NCBI GenBank assembly: GCA_020059045.1
Contig: JAGVCW010000012.1
Location: 1 to 34,657, forward strand
Origin: Minisyncoccota bacterium
GTDB taxonomy: Bacteria; Patescibacteriota; Minisyncoccia; Phycocordibacterales; Zambryskibacteraceae
Length of the DNA: 34,657 nucleotides
Direction: 5' to 3'
The position numbers and the translations under genes were made by a program. The notes beneath the pieces were generated by a model. That model saw only the letters and a program-made list of their open reading frames with translations, did not search any database and was not told the DNA's origin. Shown in pieces: positions 1 through 8,497 of this stretch; position 1 is the first letter of the stretch; the number at the start of each line of letters is the position of its first letter.

Positions 1-2
1 CT

Positions 3-809
3 CGTGTTGCCAAGGAGTCTGGGTGCCTGACTGTTGCAGTAGTTACAAAACCTTTTTTCTTCGAAGGAATGCAGAGAATGCGCCTCGCCGAGCACGGTAT
101 AGATGAACTCAAGCAGTCAGTAGACGCTATTATTATAATTCCAAACGACCGACTACTTGCAACTATAGATAAAGACACTACCGCAAAAAACGCTTTCGCA
201 ATGTGTGACGATATTTTACGCCGTGCTGTAGAAGGTATTTCTGATCTTGTAACAACTCCTGGGCTTATCAACATCGACTTCGCTGATGTGCGAGCTGTTA
301 TGGAAAACGCTGGCGCAGCCCTCATGGGTATTGGATACTCATCTGGCGAGAAGCGTGCCGAGGAAGCTGCCCGTATTGCGATCAACTCACCTCTCCTTGA
401 AGTTTCAGTGGCTGGTGCAAAAGGTGTACTCTTCTCTATTGCAGGTGGTGATGATCTAACAATGTTTGAGATTCAAGATGCAGCTAAAATCATTACCGAG
501 TCGGTGGACCCTAACGCAAAGATCATATTCGGAACAGTTCGTGATGAGAAACTCAAAAAAGGTGAGATCAAGATTACAGTTATTGCCTCCGGGTTCCCAG
601 AAAATGTCTCGAAGAAATCTCTTTTCCAGAGTAACGATGATGACAAGAAGGGCAAAATATATAACTCCATGCCAAGTTTTGGTGCTAAAGAAACAAAGTC
701 AGAGGAACGAAAACCTGAACCCACAACAACTCCCACAGCAGAAAACAAGGATGATGAAGATGACTGGGGCGCGGTGCCAGCGTTTTTGAGGCGATCAAAG
801 TTAAAGTAG
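3..809 (+). CDS. ftsZ: Cell division protein FtsZ, C-terminal part (5' end outside window)
   Basis: FtsZ is the tubulin-like GTPase that polymerises into the division ring at mid-cell. The reading frame is open from base 3, so the N-terminal GTP-binding half lies outside the window. The visible part starts in the VVTKPFFFEG segment typical of FtsZ, then has the T7 loop NIDFADV that completes the GTPase site of the neighbouring subunit, and the AINSPLLE stretch of the C-terminal domain. A charged, poorly conserved linker follows (about the last 80 residues). The end VPAFLRR is the conserved C-terminal peptide that binds membrane tethers such as FtsA or SepF. The gene is intact at its 3' end. 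A 9-bp inverted repeat 36 bases after the stop may act as its terminator or as an operator of the next gene. Confidence 0.97.
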   Translation, partial: RVAKESGCLTVAVVTKPFFFEGMQRMRLAEHGIDELKQSVDAIIIIPNDRLLATIDKDTTAKNAFAMCDDILRRAVEGISDLVTTPGLINIDFADVRAVMENAGAALMGIGYSSGEKRAEEAARIAINSPLLEVSVAGAKGVLFSIAGGDDLTMFEIQDAAKIITESVDPNAKIIFGTVRDEKLKKGEIKITVIASGFPENVSKKSLFQSNDDDKKGKIYNSMPSFGAKETKSEERKPEPTTTPTAENKDDEDDWGAVPAFLRRSKLK

Positions 810-844
810 ACCCAAGGCACTAGGCTGTAGGCATCAGCATAAAG

Positions 845-871
845 AAGTATTAACCTAGAAGATTAATACTT
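845..871 (+). promoter_or_regulatory. 9-bp inverted repeat, possible operator or weak terminator
   Basis: The arms AAGTATTAA (845-853) and TTAATACTT (863-871) are perfect inverted repeats around a 9-base centre. The right arm abuts the putative -35 of the next gene. Phd/YefM proteins commonly repress their own promoter at palindromes, so an operator is plausible. An AT-rich terminator of ftsZ is the alternative. Confidence 0.45.
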
Positions 872-898
872 TGCATTTTATTCAAAATATGATCTAAT
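871..898 (+). promoter_or_regulatory. Putative promoter of the tandem Phd/YefM-like gene
   Basis: A -35-like TTGCAT (871-876) and a -10-like TCTAAT (893-898) are separated by 16 bases. The start codon follows 26 bases later, with a strong Shine-Dalgarno AAGGAGG (914-920). This is one of the few long-leader, strong-SD genes in the window. Confidence 0.45.
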
Positions 899-924
899 AC
901 ATTTAGGACACCCAAGGAGGTAAA

Positions 925-1284
925 ATGGGAATTTCAGTTACAGAAGCACCCACCGAAGTTACCCTGACCTACTTCAGGGACAATTTGCGAAGGGTTTTGA
1001 AGGCCGTAAAGAACGAAGGAAAGACATATGTGATTACAAAGGAAAATAAGCCCTTTGCTCGATTGGTTCCACTGTCGGGGGTTCAAGACCCACCAACCGA
1101 AGTAAATCTCACATATCTTCGAAACAATTTATTGGACACAGTAAACCTCATAAAATACGCAGGTAAAAGTTTTCTACTAGTCAAAGGTAGAAAGCCTCAG
1201 GCAACCCTTGCCCCCATTTCTGATGACATTGCCATGCTACCACTCTTTGGTAGCAAAACATCCGTCAAGAAGGTTTTGCATTAA
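925..1284 (+). CDS. Orphan protein of two tandem Phd/YefM-like antitoxin repeats
   Basis: The 119-residue protein consists of two similar halves with a 48-residue period. Residues 10-51 (TEVTLTYFRDNL to ARLVPLS) match residues 58-99 (TEVNLTYLRNNL to ATLAPIS). Each half has the layout of a Phd/YefM N-terminal domain: a short strand, a helix with R/N-N-L, a G-K turn, a strand, then K-P-x-A-x-L-x-P. Phd/YefM proteins are DNA-binding antitoxins that repress their own operon. No toxin follows: the gene ends at a strong terminator and the next gene is a flavoprotein. The start is supported by AAGGAGG 4 bases upstream of the ATG. It may be an orphan antitoxin or a stand-alone regulator. The family call rests on motif resemblance. 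Confidence 0.7.
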   Translation: MGISVTEAPTEVTLTYFRDNLRRVLKAVKNEGKTYVITKENKPFARLVPLSGVQDPPTEVNLTYLRNNLLDTVNLIKYAGKSFLLVKGRKPQATLAPISDDIAMLPLFGSKTSVKKVLH

Positions 1285-1316
1285 TCACCCTCAAATTCAG
1301 GGTGATTTTCTTTTCC
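1283..1316 (+). terminator. Rho-independent terminator
   Basis: AATCACCCT (1283-1291) and AGGGTGATT (1299-1307) form a perfect 9-bp stem with a 7-base loop, followed by TTCTTTTCC. It starts inside the stop codon of the tandem Phd/YefM-like gene, so that gene is transcribed alone. Confidence 0.88.
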
Positions 1317-1384
1317 TCATTCTTTTGCTATTGTGTATCCGTCATTCGTTATTCATTATTCATCCTTCATTATTCACACTTTTC

Positions 1385-2314
1385 ATGTACGACCTTGCAA
1401 TCCTTGGTGGTGGTCCAGCGGGCGTTGCCGCTGGTGTATACGCTTCCCGTAAGCGCCTTAAAACTATTTTTATTACCCAGGCTTGGGGTGGTCAGAGTAT
1501 TGATTCTGTGGGAATCGAAAACTGGATCGGAACTATTAATATCCCGGGACCGAAATTTGCGGAAGACTTGAAAAAACATCTCATGGCCTACGCCGGCAAT
1601 ATTGTGAATGTAAAAGAAGGTGAAAGTATAACTAGACTTACAGTCGGGAACGAAGAGGCAGGAACATTCAAAATAGAAACCGATCAAGGAAGCTACGAAG
1701 CTAAAACAGTTCTAATTGCTACCGGCAGTTCACGAAGGAAGCTGGCTGTCCCTGGTGCAGCAGAATTTGAAAACAAAGGTATAACTTATTGTGCCTCCTG
1801 TGATGGCCCTCTCTTTGCAGACAAGGACGTGGTGGTAATTGGTGGAGGTAACGCCGCTTTTGAAACAGCCGCTCAACTCCTAGCATACTGTAAAACCGTA
1901 ACTCTCATAAACAGAAGTGATGAATTTAAAGCTGATCCTGTAACTGTAGAAAAAGTTCTTGCAAACTCGAAAATGAAGGCATTGAAAAACGTTGAGCTCC
2001 TGAACATTAAGGGAGATAAATTTGTAAACGGGATTGTATACAAAGACGTGTTAACCCAAGATGTTAAGAACCTTCCAGCTGAAGGAGTTTTTGTTGAAAT
2101 TGGCTTAATACCAAATACAAGCTTTGCAAAAGAACTTGTAGAGTTAAACACCTACGGCCAGATTGTTATTGATCCTCGTACCCAAGCTACAAAGGTTTCA
2201 GGCATATGGGCAGCTGGAGATGCTACAGATGTCCTGTACCATCAGAACAATATTGCAGCAGGTGATGCTGTGCGAGCACTTGAAGACATCTACATGCATT
2301 TGCATGTGAAGTAG
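1385..2314 (+). CDS. trxB: Thioredoxin reductase-like FAD/NAD(P)H oxidoreductase
   Basis: The 309-residue product matches the size and order of low-molecular-weight thioredoxin reductase, which moves electrons from NADPH through FAD and a redox disulfide to thioredoxin. It has an N-terminal FAD-binding LGGGPAG, ATGSSRR before the central domain, the redox pair C136-A-S-C139-D-G, an NAD(P)H-binding VVVIGGGNAAFETA, and the C-terminal FAD contact GIWAAGDATD. The cysteine loop reads CASC instead of the common CATC. I chose the ATG at 1385 because the FAD-binding strand starts directly there. The longer open frame from 1208 would run across the upstream terminator and adds low-complexity residues. 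No Shine-Dalgarno is seen. The glutaredoxin at 24 kb is a possible redox partner in the same cell. A ferredoxin-reductase-type relative cannot be excluded. Confidence 0.88.
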   Translation: MYDLAILGGGPAGVAAGVYASRKRLKTIFITQAWGGQSIDSVGIENWIGTINIPGPKFAEDLKKHLMAYAGNIVNVKEGESITRLTVGNEEAGTFKIETDQGSYEAKTVLIATGSSRRKLAVPGAAEFENKGITYCASCDGPLFADKDVVVIGGGNAAFETAAQLLAYCKTVTLINRSDEFKADPVTVEKVLANSKMKALKNVELLNIKGDKFVNGIVYKDVLTQDVKNLPAEGVFVEIGLIPNTSFAKELVELNTYGQIVIDPRTQATKVSGIWAAGDATDVLYHQNNIAAGDAVRALEDIYMHLHVK

Positions 2315-2327
2315 TAACTTGGGGGTG

Positions 2328-2388
2328 GAATAGCGAATGAGAATTAAGGATTGTAATAAATCCGAGCATCCTTGCTCATTCGTTATTC
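2328..2388. terminator. Long bidirectional hairpin between convergent genes
   Basis: GAATAGCGAATGAG (2328-2341) pairs with CTCATTCGTTATTC (2375-2388) over 14 positions with one G.U. An inner stem AAGGAT/ATCCTT (2346-2351/2368-2373) is nested inside. It lies between trxB (plus) and the CAP gene (minus) and is followed by TTTACTC on the plus strand, so it can end transcription from both sides. The ATTCGTTATTC word also occurs in the low-complexity stretch before trxB (1345-1375). Confidence 0.65.
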
Positions 2389-2397
2389 TTTACTCTT

Positions 2398-3447
2398 CTA
2401 CAATATAATTACTTCTGTAAAAATATAGGTTCTATAAACAAACAGTAAAACCCCAATAAGCACAAGTAGAGCGAGACCTAGAGCGATGTTTCTAGGGTGT
2501 TGGCGTCTAATTTCTATAAATACCATAAGTATGAGCGCAAAAACTATTATTGTCCCTATAACAATGTAAAGTAGGGTTAGATTCCTTGTAGGATTTGCTA
2601 GCACATTATCAAAGTCACTTTCAACCGCAGTATAAGGCGCGCCATCACTACTTGAATTATTTGAGGCAAATGTTGTTTGTGTGGAATCCACCTCAATATT
2701 GGCCGTATCCATGACCGCAATGAATGTCTCAGTTTCCTCTATCACGACAGGTGGAATACTTGTGCCAAGAACTAGGTTATCATCTGTATTTTCACTTGCA
2801 ACAATTGGTGTGGTAGTAGGAGTGGATGTGCCCACAGTCGTACTTTGTGGAGCTGGTTTAGTCGTTAATTGTAGATTAATATTTATTGATTCACTTGGTT
2901 TCCCAAACATTTGTACAACGAACGTTGTTTCCTCACCATTGTAAAAGCCATTTGCTGTAGCAATACCAATTTCCGTAAATTTACCATTAAGAATGTTTGC
3001 CCTATGTCCAGGCGAATTCATCCATGCATTATTGACATCAAGAGAATCGGTAAAGTTAATAGCTAGATTTTCTCCCGCATATAGAAATTTGTACTTTACG
3101 TCTTTGAACCAGTGCCACGGAGTTAGTCCATCAGGACTGTTGTGTGCAAAGTAGCTTTTGGCAGCCATATCATTTGCCTTCTTTTGCGCCGCTTCAACAA
3201 GTAGAGGATTTATTGTAAGTACTGCCAATTTGTTTACAGTACGATCAGCATTAGCAAGATCAACAAGTGTTCGAGGTATAACCGCACTTAAAAAATTAGT
3301 TTTCTTAAGAACTGTTGTATGTACAATTCCAACAAAAAACACAAACAGAGATATAAATGCAATGACACTAACTGCCGATTTCCTTAAAATATGTGGCTTG
3401 TAATCATTGTCTTTATTCGGAATTAAATATTTTTTCACTATCTTCAT
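2398..3447 (-). CDS. CAP (SCP/PR1)-domain membrane protein, larger copy
   Basis: This 349-residue protein has an N-terminal membrane segment (about residues 24-45), an extracytoplasmic CAP domain (about 65-185), a Thr/Ser/Pro-rich stalk, and two hydrophobic segments at the C-terminus. The CAP signature residues are visible: H102 in YFAHNSPDGLTPW, E126 in AGENLA, and H148 in WMNSPGHRANIL, followed by TEIGIA. Bacterial CAP proteins are secreted and of mostly unknown activity; binding of lipids, metals or wall material has been proposed for the superfamily. The gene follows the sortase on the same strand after a 108-base gap. A promoter (TTGCAT, 17 bases, TATAAT) ends 11 bases before the ATG, so the mRNA is nearly leaderless. 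A smaller paralogue lies at 4241-4807. Confidence 0.9.
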   Translation of the reverse strand: MKIVKKYLIPNKDNDYKPHILRKSAVSVIAFISLFVFFVGIVHTTVLKKTNFLSAVIPRTLVDLANADRTVNKLAVLTINPLLVEAAQKKANDMAAKSYFAHNSPDGLTPWHWFKDVKYKFLYAGENLAINFTDSLDVNNAWMNSPGHRANILNGKFTEIGIATANGFYNGEETTFVVQMFGKPSESININLQLTTKPAPQSTTVGTSTPTTTPIVASENTDDNLVLGTSIPPVVIEETETFIAVMDTANIEVDSTQTTFASNNSSSDGAPYTAVESDFDNVLANPTRNLTLLYIVIGTIIVFALILMVFIEIRRQHPRNIALGLALLVLIGVLLFVYRTYIFTEVIIL

Positions 3448-3458
3448 TGTTATGTATA

Positions 3459-3487
3459 ATTATACCATTTTTTAGCTTGAAATGCAA
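3459..3487 (-). promoter_or_regulatory. Promoter of the larger CAP gene
   Basis: On the minus strand, -35 TTGCAT (3487-3482) and a perfect -10 TATAAT (3464-3459) are 17 bases apart. The predicted transcription start is about 5 bases before the ATG at 3447. Confidence 0.65.
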
Positions 3488-3555
3488 CATTAAACTCTGA
3501 TCACACTATTCGAAACTTACCTCCCGAATAACCTATACTACAAGCCATATTTTAC

Positions 3556-4254
3556 TCATATCAACTGTGGCTTCTCTTCCTCCTCACTTTCTACTGGATT
3601 TTCCCCAACTTGCTGTTCACTACTAATAGCCTCTGCAAATACTATTAGACGATCACTGTATTTCCTTAACTCAGGGATCCACACACCATCGCACGTTATG
3701 AGAACAATCTGCCTACTGTTTGTCTCACCGAATATTTCTTCTACATTGTGAGAGTTATAGTCTAGAACCTTTGTTTCTCTTACAAAAAATGATACTGCTT
3801 CCCCACTTTCTAGAGTTACCATAATCTCATCTCCAATTGTAAGCTTATTAACATTATAAAATACTCCCGGAGAACCACTACCATTATCCAAGTGCCCTGC
3901 AAACACAGCGCTACCGACCTCACCCGGCTCGGCACCATATTTGTACCACCCAGCTCGAGCATAACTTTTTGGCACTGCCATATTACCACTTCCGGCAATA
4001 CCTACAGGCTCTATAGCAGCTTCTAGACCAATTTTTTCTATCACTATTTTCTTCGGTCCCTGACTTGAAACATAATTTTCTGTTTTTTGTGGAGCTGGAG
4101 GAGAAGGCAACACAACCAATCTTTGCCTTTCACTCTCGTGCAGTACAAAGAAGAGAGCCCCGACTAGCAAAACAAATACCGCGTTAACAGCAATAACGTA
4201 TCGATATTTCTTACAAAAAGACAAAATCTTTTTTTTGTATTTATTTCGACGCAT
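3556..4254 (-). CDS. Sortase (transpeptidase) with intact catalytic triad
   Basis: Sortases are membrane-anchored cysteine transpeptidases that cut a C-terminal sorting motif (often LPxTG) and join the protein to the cell envelope. The 232-residue product has a basic N-terminus, one membrane segment (about residues 18-37), a Pro-rich linker, and a sortase beta-barrel (about 68-208). The expected catalytic residues are present: H121 in VFAGHLDN, C188 in LITCDG and R202 in KYSDRLIVF. The short barrel resembles class D/F-type sortases, but I cannot assign the class firmly. Its start overlaps the end of the upstream CAP gene by 14 bases, indicating translational coupling. A protein with an LPDTG motif is encoded next to this pair and is the obvious candidate substrate. 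Confidence 0.92.
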   Translation of the reverse strand: MRRNKYKKKILSFCKKYRYVIAVNAVFVLLVGALFFVLHESERQRLVVLPSPPAPQKTENYVSSQGPKKIVIEKIGLEAAIEPVGIAGSGNMAVPKSYARAGWYKYGAEPGEVGSAVFAGHLDNGSGSPGVFYNVNKLTIGDEIMVTLESGEAVSFFVRETKVLDYNSHNVEEIFGETNSRQIVLITCDGVWIPELRKYSDRLIVFAEAISSEQQVGENPVESEEEEKPQLI

Positions 4255-4807
4255 TAGCTTCTAACACTTGTATTTGGGCAAGAAGCACAGAAATAAGGTT
4301 TTTGAGTATTCTTATCTTTTTGCTGTCACTTGCACCCTGTGTTATTTTTTCAGATTTTGGTTTTGCAAAATAGCTGACTATATATAAAACGTCCTTTCCG
4401 CCAAACTTACCATTTATAACTCCTATACCAACTTCTGTAAAAAAAGAATTAATAATATTTTCTTTATGTGTTGGTGAATTCATCCATCTTTCAAATATTT
4501 CTTTTTCAGTCACCTGACCTACTCCCAAATTTTCTCCGGCATATAGATATGTGTAGCCAACATTTTCAAGAACTGCCCAGGCAGTACCTTGTTCGGCTAA
4601 AGAGTGGACCAAGTATCCAATATCTGCAAGCTCTTCTGCCTTACTTAAAGCCGCGTACGAAAGACGTGGATCCTCAACAAGTGCCCGCAAGCCCATAGCT
4701 TCTCTTTCTGTATTAATACTCTCAATCAAAACATTCGGAGAAAACTCTGATCCGAATGTAATAAGTGGAATAAGAAAAAACGTGAGTAGAAAAAGGATCT
4801 TTTTCAT
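4241..4807 (-). CDS. Secreted CAP (SCP/PR1)-domain protein, smaller copy
   Basis: The 188-residue product starts with a signal-like hydrophobic segment (residues 3-18) and is then almost entirely a CAP domain. Key positions are H68 in YLVHSLAEQGTAW, E92 in AGENLG, and H114 in WMNSPTHKENII, followed by TEVGIG. It lacks the C-terminal membrane segments of the larger copy, so it is either secreted or tethered only by an uncleaved N-terminal segment. The gene overlaps the sortase start by 14 bases, so the two are probably made together. A TATAAT (4822-4817, minus) ends 9 bases before the ATG, again suggesting a nearly leaderless mRNA. The molecular function of CAP proteins in this lineage is not known. 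Confidence 0.9.
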   Translation of the reverse strand: MKKILFLLTFFLIPLITFGSEFSPNVLIESINTEREAMGLRALVEDPRLSYAALSKAEELADIGYLVHSLAEQGTAWAVLENVGYTYLYAGENLGVGQVTEKEIFERWMNSPTHKENIINSFFTEVGIGVINGKFGGKDVLYIVSYFAKPKSEKITQGASDSKKIRILKNLISVLLAQIQVLEANASK

Positions 4808-4823
4808 TCAAAATTCATTATAA

Positions 4824-4864
4824 CACAAAACCACCCCCACGATATGTCAAGGATGGTTTTGTAA
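4824..4864 (-). terminator. Putative terminator after the LPDTG protein gene
   Basis: ACAAAACCA (4825-4833) and TGGTTTTGT (4854-4862) form a 9-bp stem, extended by CC/GG after one mismatch. On the minus strand the 3' arm is T-rich. It separates the LPDTG gene from the CAP-sortase pair. Confidence 0.5.
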
Positions 4865-4889
4865 TTATAGACCTATATATAGCTATATT

Positions 4890-7800
4890 TTACCTTTTGT
4901 GGAGTCTTACAACTTTGATCGAGAAGAAATTAAGAGTGAAGAGAGCAAGCATTCCTACTAATACAGTACCGAATACGCTATTTACCCCACTATTACTTGC
5001 AAATTGTAAGCTACTAAGCTGTGTATTTTTATTTATTAAACCCATTCCTGTATCAGGAAGCCCCGTGAAAGCACCTAGAACTTGCCCTTTTGGTCCGCCA
5101 CCACTACCACCATTTCCACCTCCTGATGATGCAGCGCCAAGAACAAACGGAGGAAAACCTCTCGAGCCACTCTGGCCCCCTCCCCCTCCTCCTCCATTAC
5201 CACTACTTGTGGTTACCGTACTTCCACCACCCCCATCATTTCCACCTCCATCTCCGTCACCTCCAGTCTCCCCGCCATTTGAAGTAGTTCCGTCTAAGGT
5301 AAAATGTGCATTCAGGGTTACATCGCCATTAATTGTTACATCGCATGGAGTTGAACTTGCGATACAAAATCCGGGATCACCGAGAGTAGTTGACCATCCT
5401 ATATTAAAGTTTGAACCAGAATTTGGAGTAGACGTAAGTGTCACAAGCGTCCCAGTGGCATAGGTTTCCGTACAGTCTCCTGTCTCACCAGTGCCTCCTA
5501 GAGCACTTGCGCAACTTATTCCTGTACCAAGAATTTCACCTTCGCCATCTCCACTTGTAGTAATAGTTAAAGTGAAGGGGTTATTGCCGCCACTACCTCC
5601 TCCATCGCCGGGTGGTGTAGTAGTGGGGACATTCCAAGCTACACAGTGATATGTGTTGCCAGCCTCTAGATTTGAGATTAATTCAAAATTGTCATAATTC
5701 AATACATCGTCGGCACAATACATTTCTGCAGAAACATTATCTATGGTGTTTTCACCTGTGAACGAAATGTAGTTTGCTTTCAACACTTCTCTTAATGATA
5801 TATTGGAAATAGGTGCTGTCAGATCTATTGAGGCAGTCACAACACCATTTGTATCTGTTGGACCAAACAAATTCCAAGGTGAACCTACTGGGCCGAGAGT
5901 GTTGTCTCCAGGGTTAAGCTCCTCATCAGATGCCCACTCAAACTCCCACCCCTGTGTCAGTGAACAGCTTTCATGAGTCTCTAACCAATCTACTGCGGTA
6001 TTTGCTGTAATTGAGTCACTGCCCGCTCCCCAATTTGGGAGATCGGTTTCATCTGTACAAATTATTTTTGAAGCAGAAATTGTTGCACTAGTAGGACAGG
6101 TTTCATTCCAAATAATTACATACTGATCTTTATCAATTCCATTTAAGTGGTATCCTGTTGTTGAAGTAGCAGCTGAATTCATGGCTTCAGCCCAAGTATT
6201 CCCGTAAGTGTACCCTACAACCCTATACTTACCTGGCACACAGGCATTACCATGTGGTAATACTTTACTTTCCGATGTGTCCTCGAATATATCCCCCGAA
6301 ACCAGCCCGTTTGATAACAAATTACTTGTCCATAGATAATCATTGTCGGGGTTCAAGACGTCAGTAGCTGATTCTGTACTTAGTACAATTTCAATTCCAA
6401 ATGTTTCATCACTATTATTATCTGCTGGTTCCCCGTCCAAAAATTTCTCGACATATATCGTCGACTTCCCGGGCTCACCAGGATTTCCACCATCATCACA
6501 ATCTTTACCACTCCATGACAATGTGTAGAGCAAACCCCCTGGATTATTTATTGCTGGTAGGTCTGGAGTTGCCCAATTCTTTATTCTTATTGTTAGTTTG
6601 TTTGCACCTGTAAGAAGACTACTTGACACATCAATCGTGTCTATAGAGCTATGGTTGTCTTCTCCCGAATCTGAACCCACCAAGCTTCCATTTACCCAAA
6701 CTTCGTAAGAATTATCAGTTGCAATTTCAAGAGTTGCGGTTGTTTGAGTTCCTGTAACTGTAAAATCTTTTTCAAATGTCACCCATTTATCTGTCTCCCA
6801 GTCAGTAACTGGGTCTTCGGACCAAATCCACTTTGCTAGAGGGTCCGATGTAAGAGCCCCCCATACCCCAGGTCCAAGTGCTTGTATAGAAGTGACATCT
6901 GAGACTTCGAGCGCTTGGTAATCAGAAGTAGTATCAGGATCTCCTAAATCTGTAACTACATTAGTCACAAGCGTGTCTATACCACTTGAGATCATACCTG
7001 AAGTTTCTACACAATCCTCTAGACACTCGACACTTACATTATCAAGAAAAGTTCCGAGTGAGTCCGGTGTACCAAGGTCAGCAAAAAGTATCTCTGCCAT
7101 AGAGGAAGTTGCGACAAGTATGAGCATGTAATCCTTCCACATCGTGTCAGTATTTGTAGAACCATCAAGTGAAAGTGTTGAGGTCGCAGCTATACCGTTC
7201 CAGAAAACTCCAAGCATGTTTTGACTAGCATCAGTCCCAGGTCTAGGAGAGAAAGAGAATTTGACTTGATACTCCTTACCCGGAACTGTGGGAATAATTT
7301 GAGAAATTTTTACTGAAGCGGGTTCACCTGGAGGTGGAAGGTTTGCACCATTTGGTCCATCCCAATCACCATCTAGCTCAGCAAACTGTTCACCCGTCCT
7401 CGATGACCAGAAAGCATCTTTATGAAATTCAAGTTTCGCCACGTCTGGAATCCAAGCCCCGGTGAGAGGATCTGGGTATCTTGTACTGCCCGGGCTCATC
7501 CATGCTACAAGCCATTCAAGACCTGCTGCACCATTGTTAAAAATGTCCCAATTTGAAATGTGTGTTACTGAAGGCGTTTCAAAATCTCCATTCTTTATGA
7601 GCTCAAGACCCGGAACACATATTGCAGGCTCTGGGTCAGGTTCATTAGGTATATGATCACCACACCACCAGTTGAGTCCTTTCGTGGTTGGCTTGCCATT
7701 TTCATCCACCTCACCACTGTAAGCAAAATCATTCTGGTGCTCACCATGATCATTCCAGCCATTACTATTTACAGAAATTACATTAAAGTGGTCGAAAGGA

Positions 7801-8441
7801 TGATCTCCGCCGTTGTCGTGGCAGATATATGTTTTTTCAATTTTCGTTCCACGAACATTTACACTATCGAGGTAGAAAACATCACTTGATTGGTTAAGGG
7901 TGGCTACAAAGCGAATTCTAAATTGTTCGTTATCGTTTGCCTCTATAGGTAAATCTGCTGACCAGTCATTCCAAATGTCAGATTCGTCTCCATCAATAAA
8001 AGTTTTAAGCGTATACCAATTAATACCATCGGGGGTCCACTCTACTTTCACATTATCTCCTTTTTCAAAATGATTGCCATCGGCGATTTGATACAAAAAT
8101 GAAAGAGAAATATTTTCATACCCTTCAGTAGAAAGTCGCTTACCTAAAATGTTGGGTATGTCCTCGGTACTACCAGAAGCTATCGCTTTTTTGCTTCCTG
8201 CGTGAGATGGAACACCTGCCTGAGTCCATTTCACATCCTGCCTAGACCACTTGCCAAAACCAGCACCACCTTCGCTATCTTCAAAACCACTTCCAAATAT
8301 AACAACTGAAGAAGCCGCGAAAACATCTTGTAACAAGAATGCTGAGGGAGCAATAGTTTGCAGAACCAGCGCTAGAATCACGAGAAAGCTTGAAAAAAGT
8401 TTTGCTCTCATTGAACTCTTCGACTTTGGTTGATAGATCAT
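4890..8441 (-). CDS. Large secreted surface protein with LPDTG sorting motif
   Basis: The 1183-residue protein has a signal peptide (hydrophobic about residues 14-35, then VFAA), so it is exported. Several beta-sandwich regions follow. Near residues 275-475 a region with NGDFETPS, SFSPRPG and FLDNVSV resembles DUF642/galactose-binding modules. A repeat near 1000-1075 (TLTITTSGDGEGEI to DVTLNAHFTL) resembles bacterial repeat domains with a G-W core. A long Gly/Ser linker contains two VLGA words. The C-terminus has LPDTG at 1128-1132, about 24 more residues, a hydrophobic helix and a basic tail (KVVRLHKR). This is a sorting signal, except that the gap between motif and helix is unusually long. 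The nearby sortase is the likely processing enzyme. The start could also be the Met at residue 11. A perfect consensus promoter drives the gene. Binding target unknown. Confidence 0.85.
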   Translation of the reverse strand: MIYQPKSKSSMRAKLFSSFLVILALVLQTIAPSAFLLQDVFAASSVVIFGSGFEDSEGGAGFGKWSRQDVKWTQAGVPSHAGSKKAIASGSTEDIPNILGKRLSTEGYENISLSFLYQIADGNHFEKGDNVKVEWTPDGINWYTLKTFIDGDESDIWNDWSADLPIEANDNEQFRIRFVATLNQSSDVFYLDSVNVRGTKIEKTYICHDNGGDHPFDHFNVISVNSNGWNDHGEHQNDFAYSGEVDENGKPTTKGLNWWCGDHIPNEPDPEPAICVPGLELIKNGDFETPSVTHISNWDIFNNGAAGLEWLVAWMSPGSTRYPDPLTGAWIPDVAKLEFHKDAFWSSRTGEQFAELDGDWDGPNGANLPPPGEPASVKISQIIPTVPGKEYQVKFSFSPRPGTDASQNMLGVFWNGIAATSTLSLDGSTNTDTMWKDYMLILVATSSMAEILFADLGTPDSLGTFLDNVSVECLEDCVETSGMISSGIDTLVTNVVTDLGDPDTTSDYQALEVSDVTSIQALGPGVWGALTSDPLAKWIWSEDPVTDWETDKWVTFEKDFTVTGTQTTATLEIATDNSYEVWVNGSLVGSDSGEDNHSSIDTIDVSSSLLTGANKLTIRIKNWATPDLPAINNPGGLLYTLSWSGKDCDDGGNPGEPGKSTIYVEKFLDGEPADNNSDETFGIEIVLSTESATDVLNPDNDYLWTSNLLSNGLVSGDIFEDTSESKVLPHGNACVPGKYRVVGYTYGNTWAEAMNSAATSTTGYHLNGIDKDQYVIIWNETCPTSATISASKIICTDETDLPNWGAGSDSITANTAVDWLETHESCSLTQGWEFEWASDEELNPGDNTLGPVGSPWNLFGPTDTNGVVTASIDLTAPISNISLREVLKANYISFTGENTIDNVSAEMYCADDVLNYDNFELISNLEAGNTYHCVAWNVPTTTPPGDGGGSGGNNPFTLTITTSGDGEGEILGTGISCASALGGTGETGDCTETYATGTLVTLTSTPNSGSNFNIGWSTTLGDPGFCIASSTPCDVTINGDVTLNAHFTLDGTTSNGGETGGDGDGGGNDGGGGSTVTTSSGNGGGGGGGQSGSRGFPPFVLGAASSGGGNGGSGGGPKGQVLGAFTGLPDTGMGLINKNTQLSSLQFASNSGVNSVFGTVLVGMLALFTLNFFSIKVVRLHKR

Positions 8442-8497
8442 GGTGGTTAGGTATTTTAAATAATAATGCTTAATAGGTTATAAAATTACATGCTTAT

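Noticed and set aside
1208-1384. Longer N-terminus for the thioredoxin-reductase-like protein
   Set aside because: It would overlap the Phd/YefM-like gene, cross a strong terminator and add low-complexity residues before the FAD-binding start.
1385-2314. Toxin partner of the Phd/YefM-like protein
   Set aside because: The downstream gene is a clear FAD/NAD(P)H oxidoreductase, separated by a terminator; no small toxin-like frame is adjacent.
4823-4850. TTGACA (4850-4845) with TATAAT (4822-4817) as a promoter of the smaller CAP gene
   Set aside because: The spacer is 22 bases, too long, and the TTGACA lies in a hairpin loop. Only the -10 is kept as plausible.
4897-5463. Pro-rich open frame on the plus strand
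   Set aside because: It is the reverse shadow of the Gly/Ser-rich end of the LPDTG protein gene.
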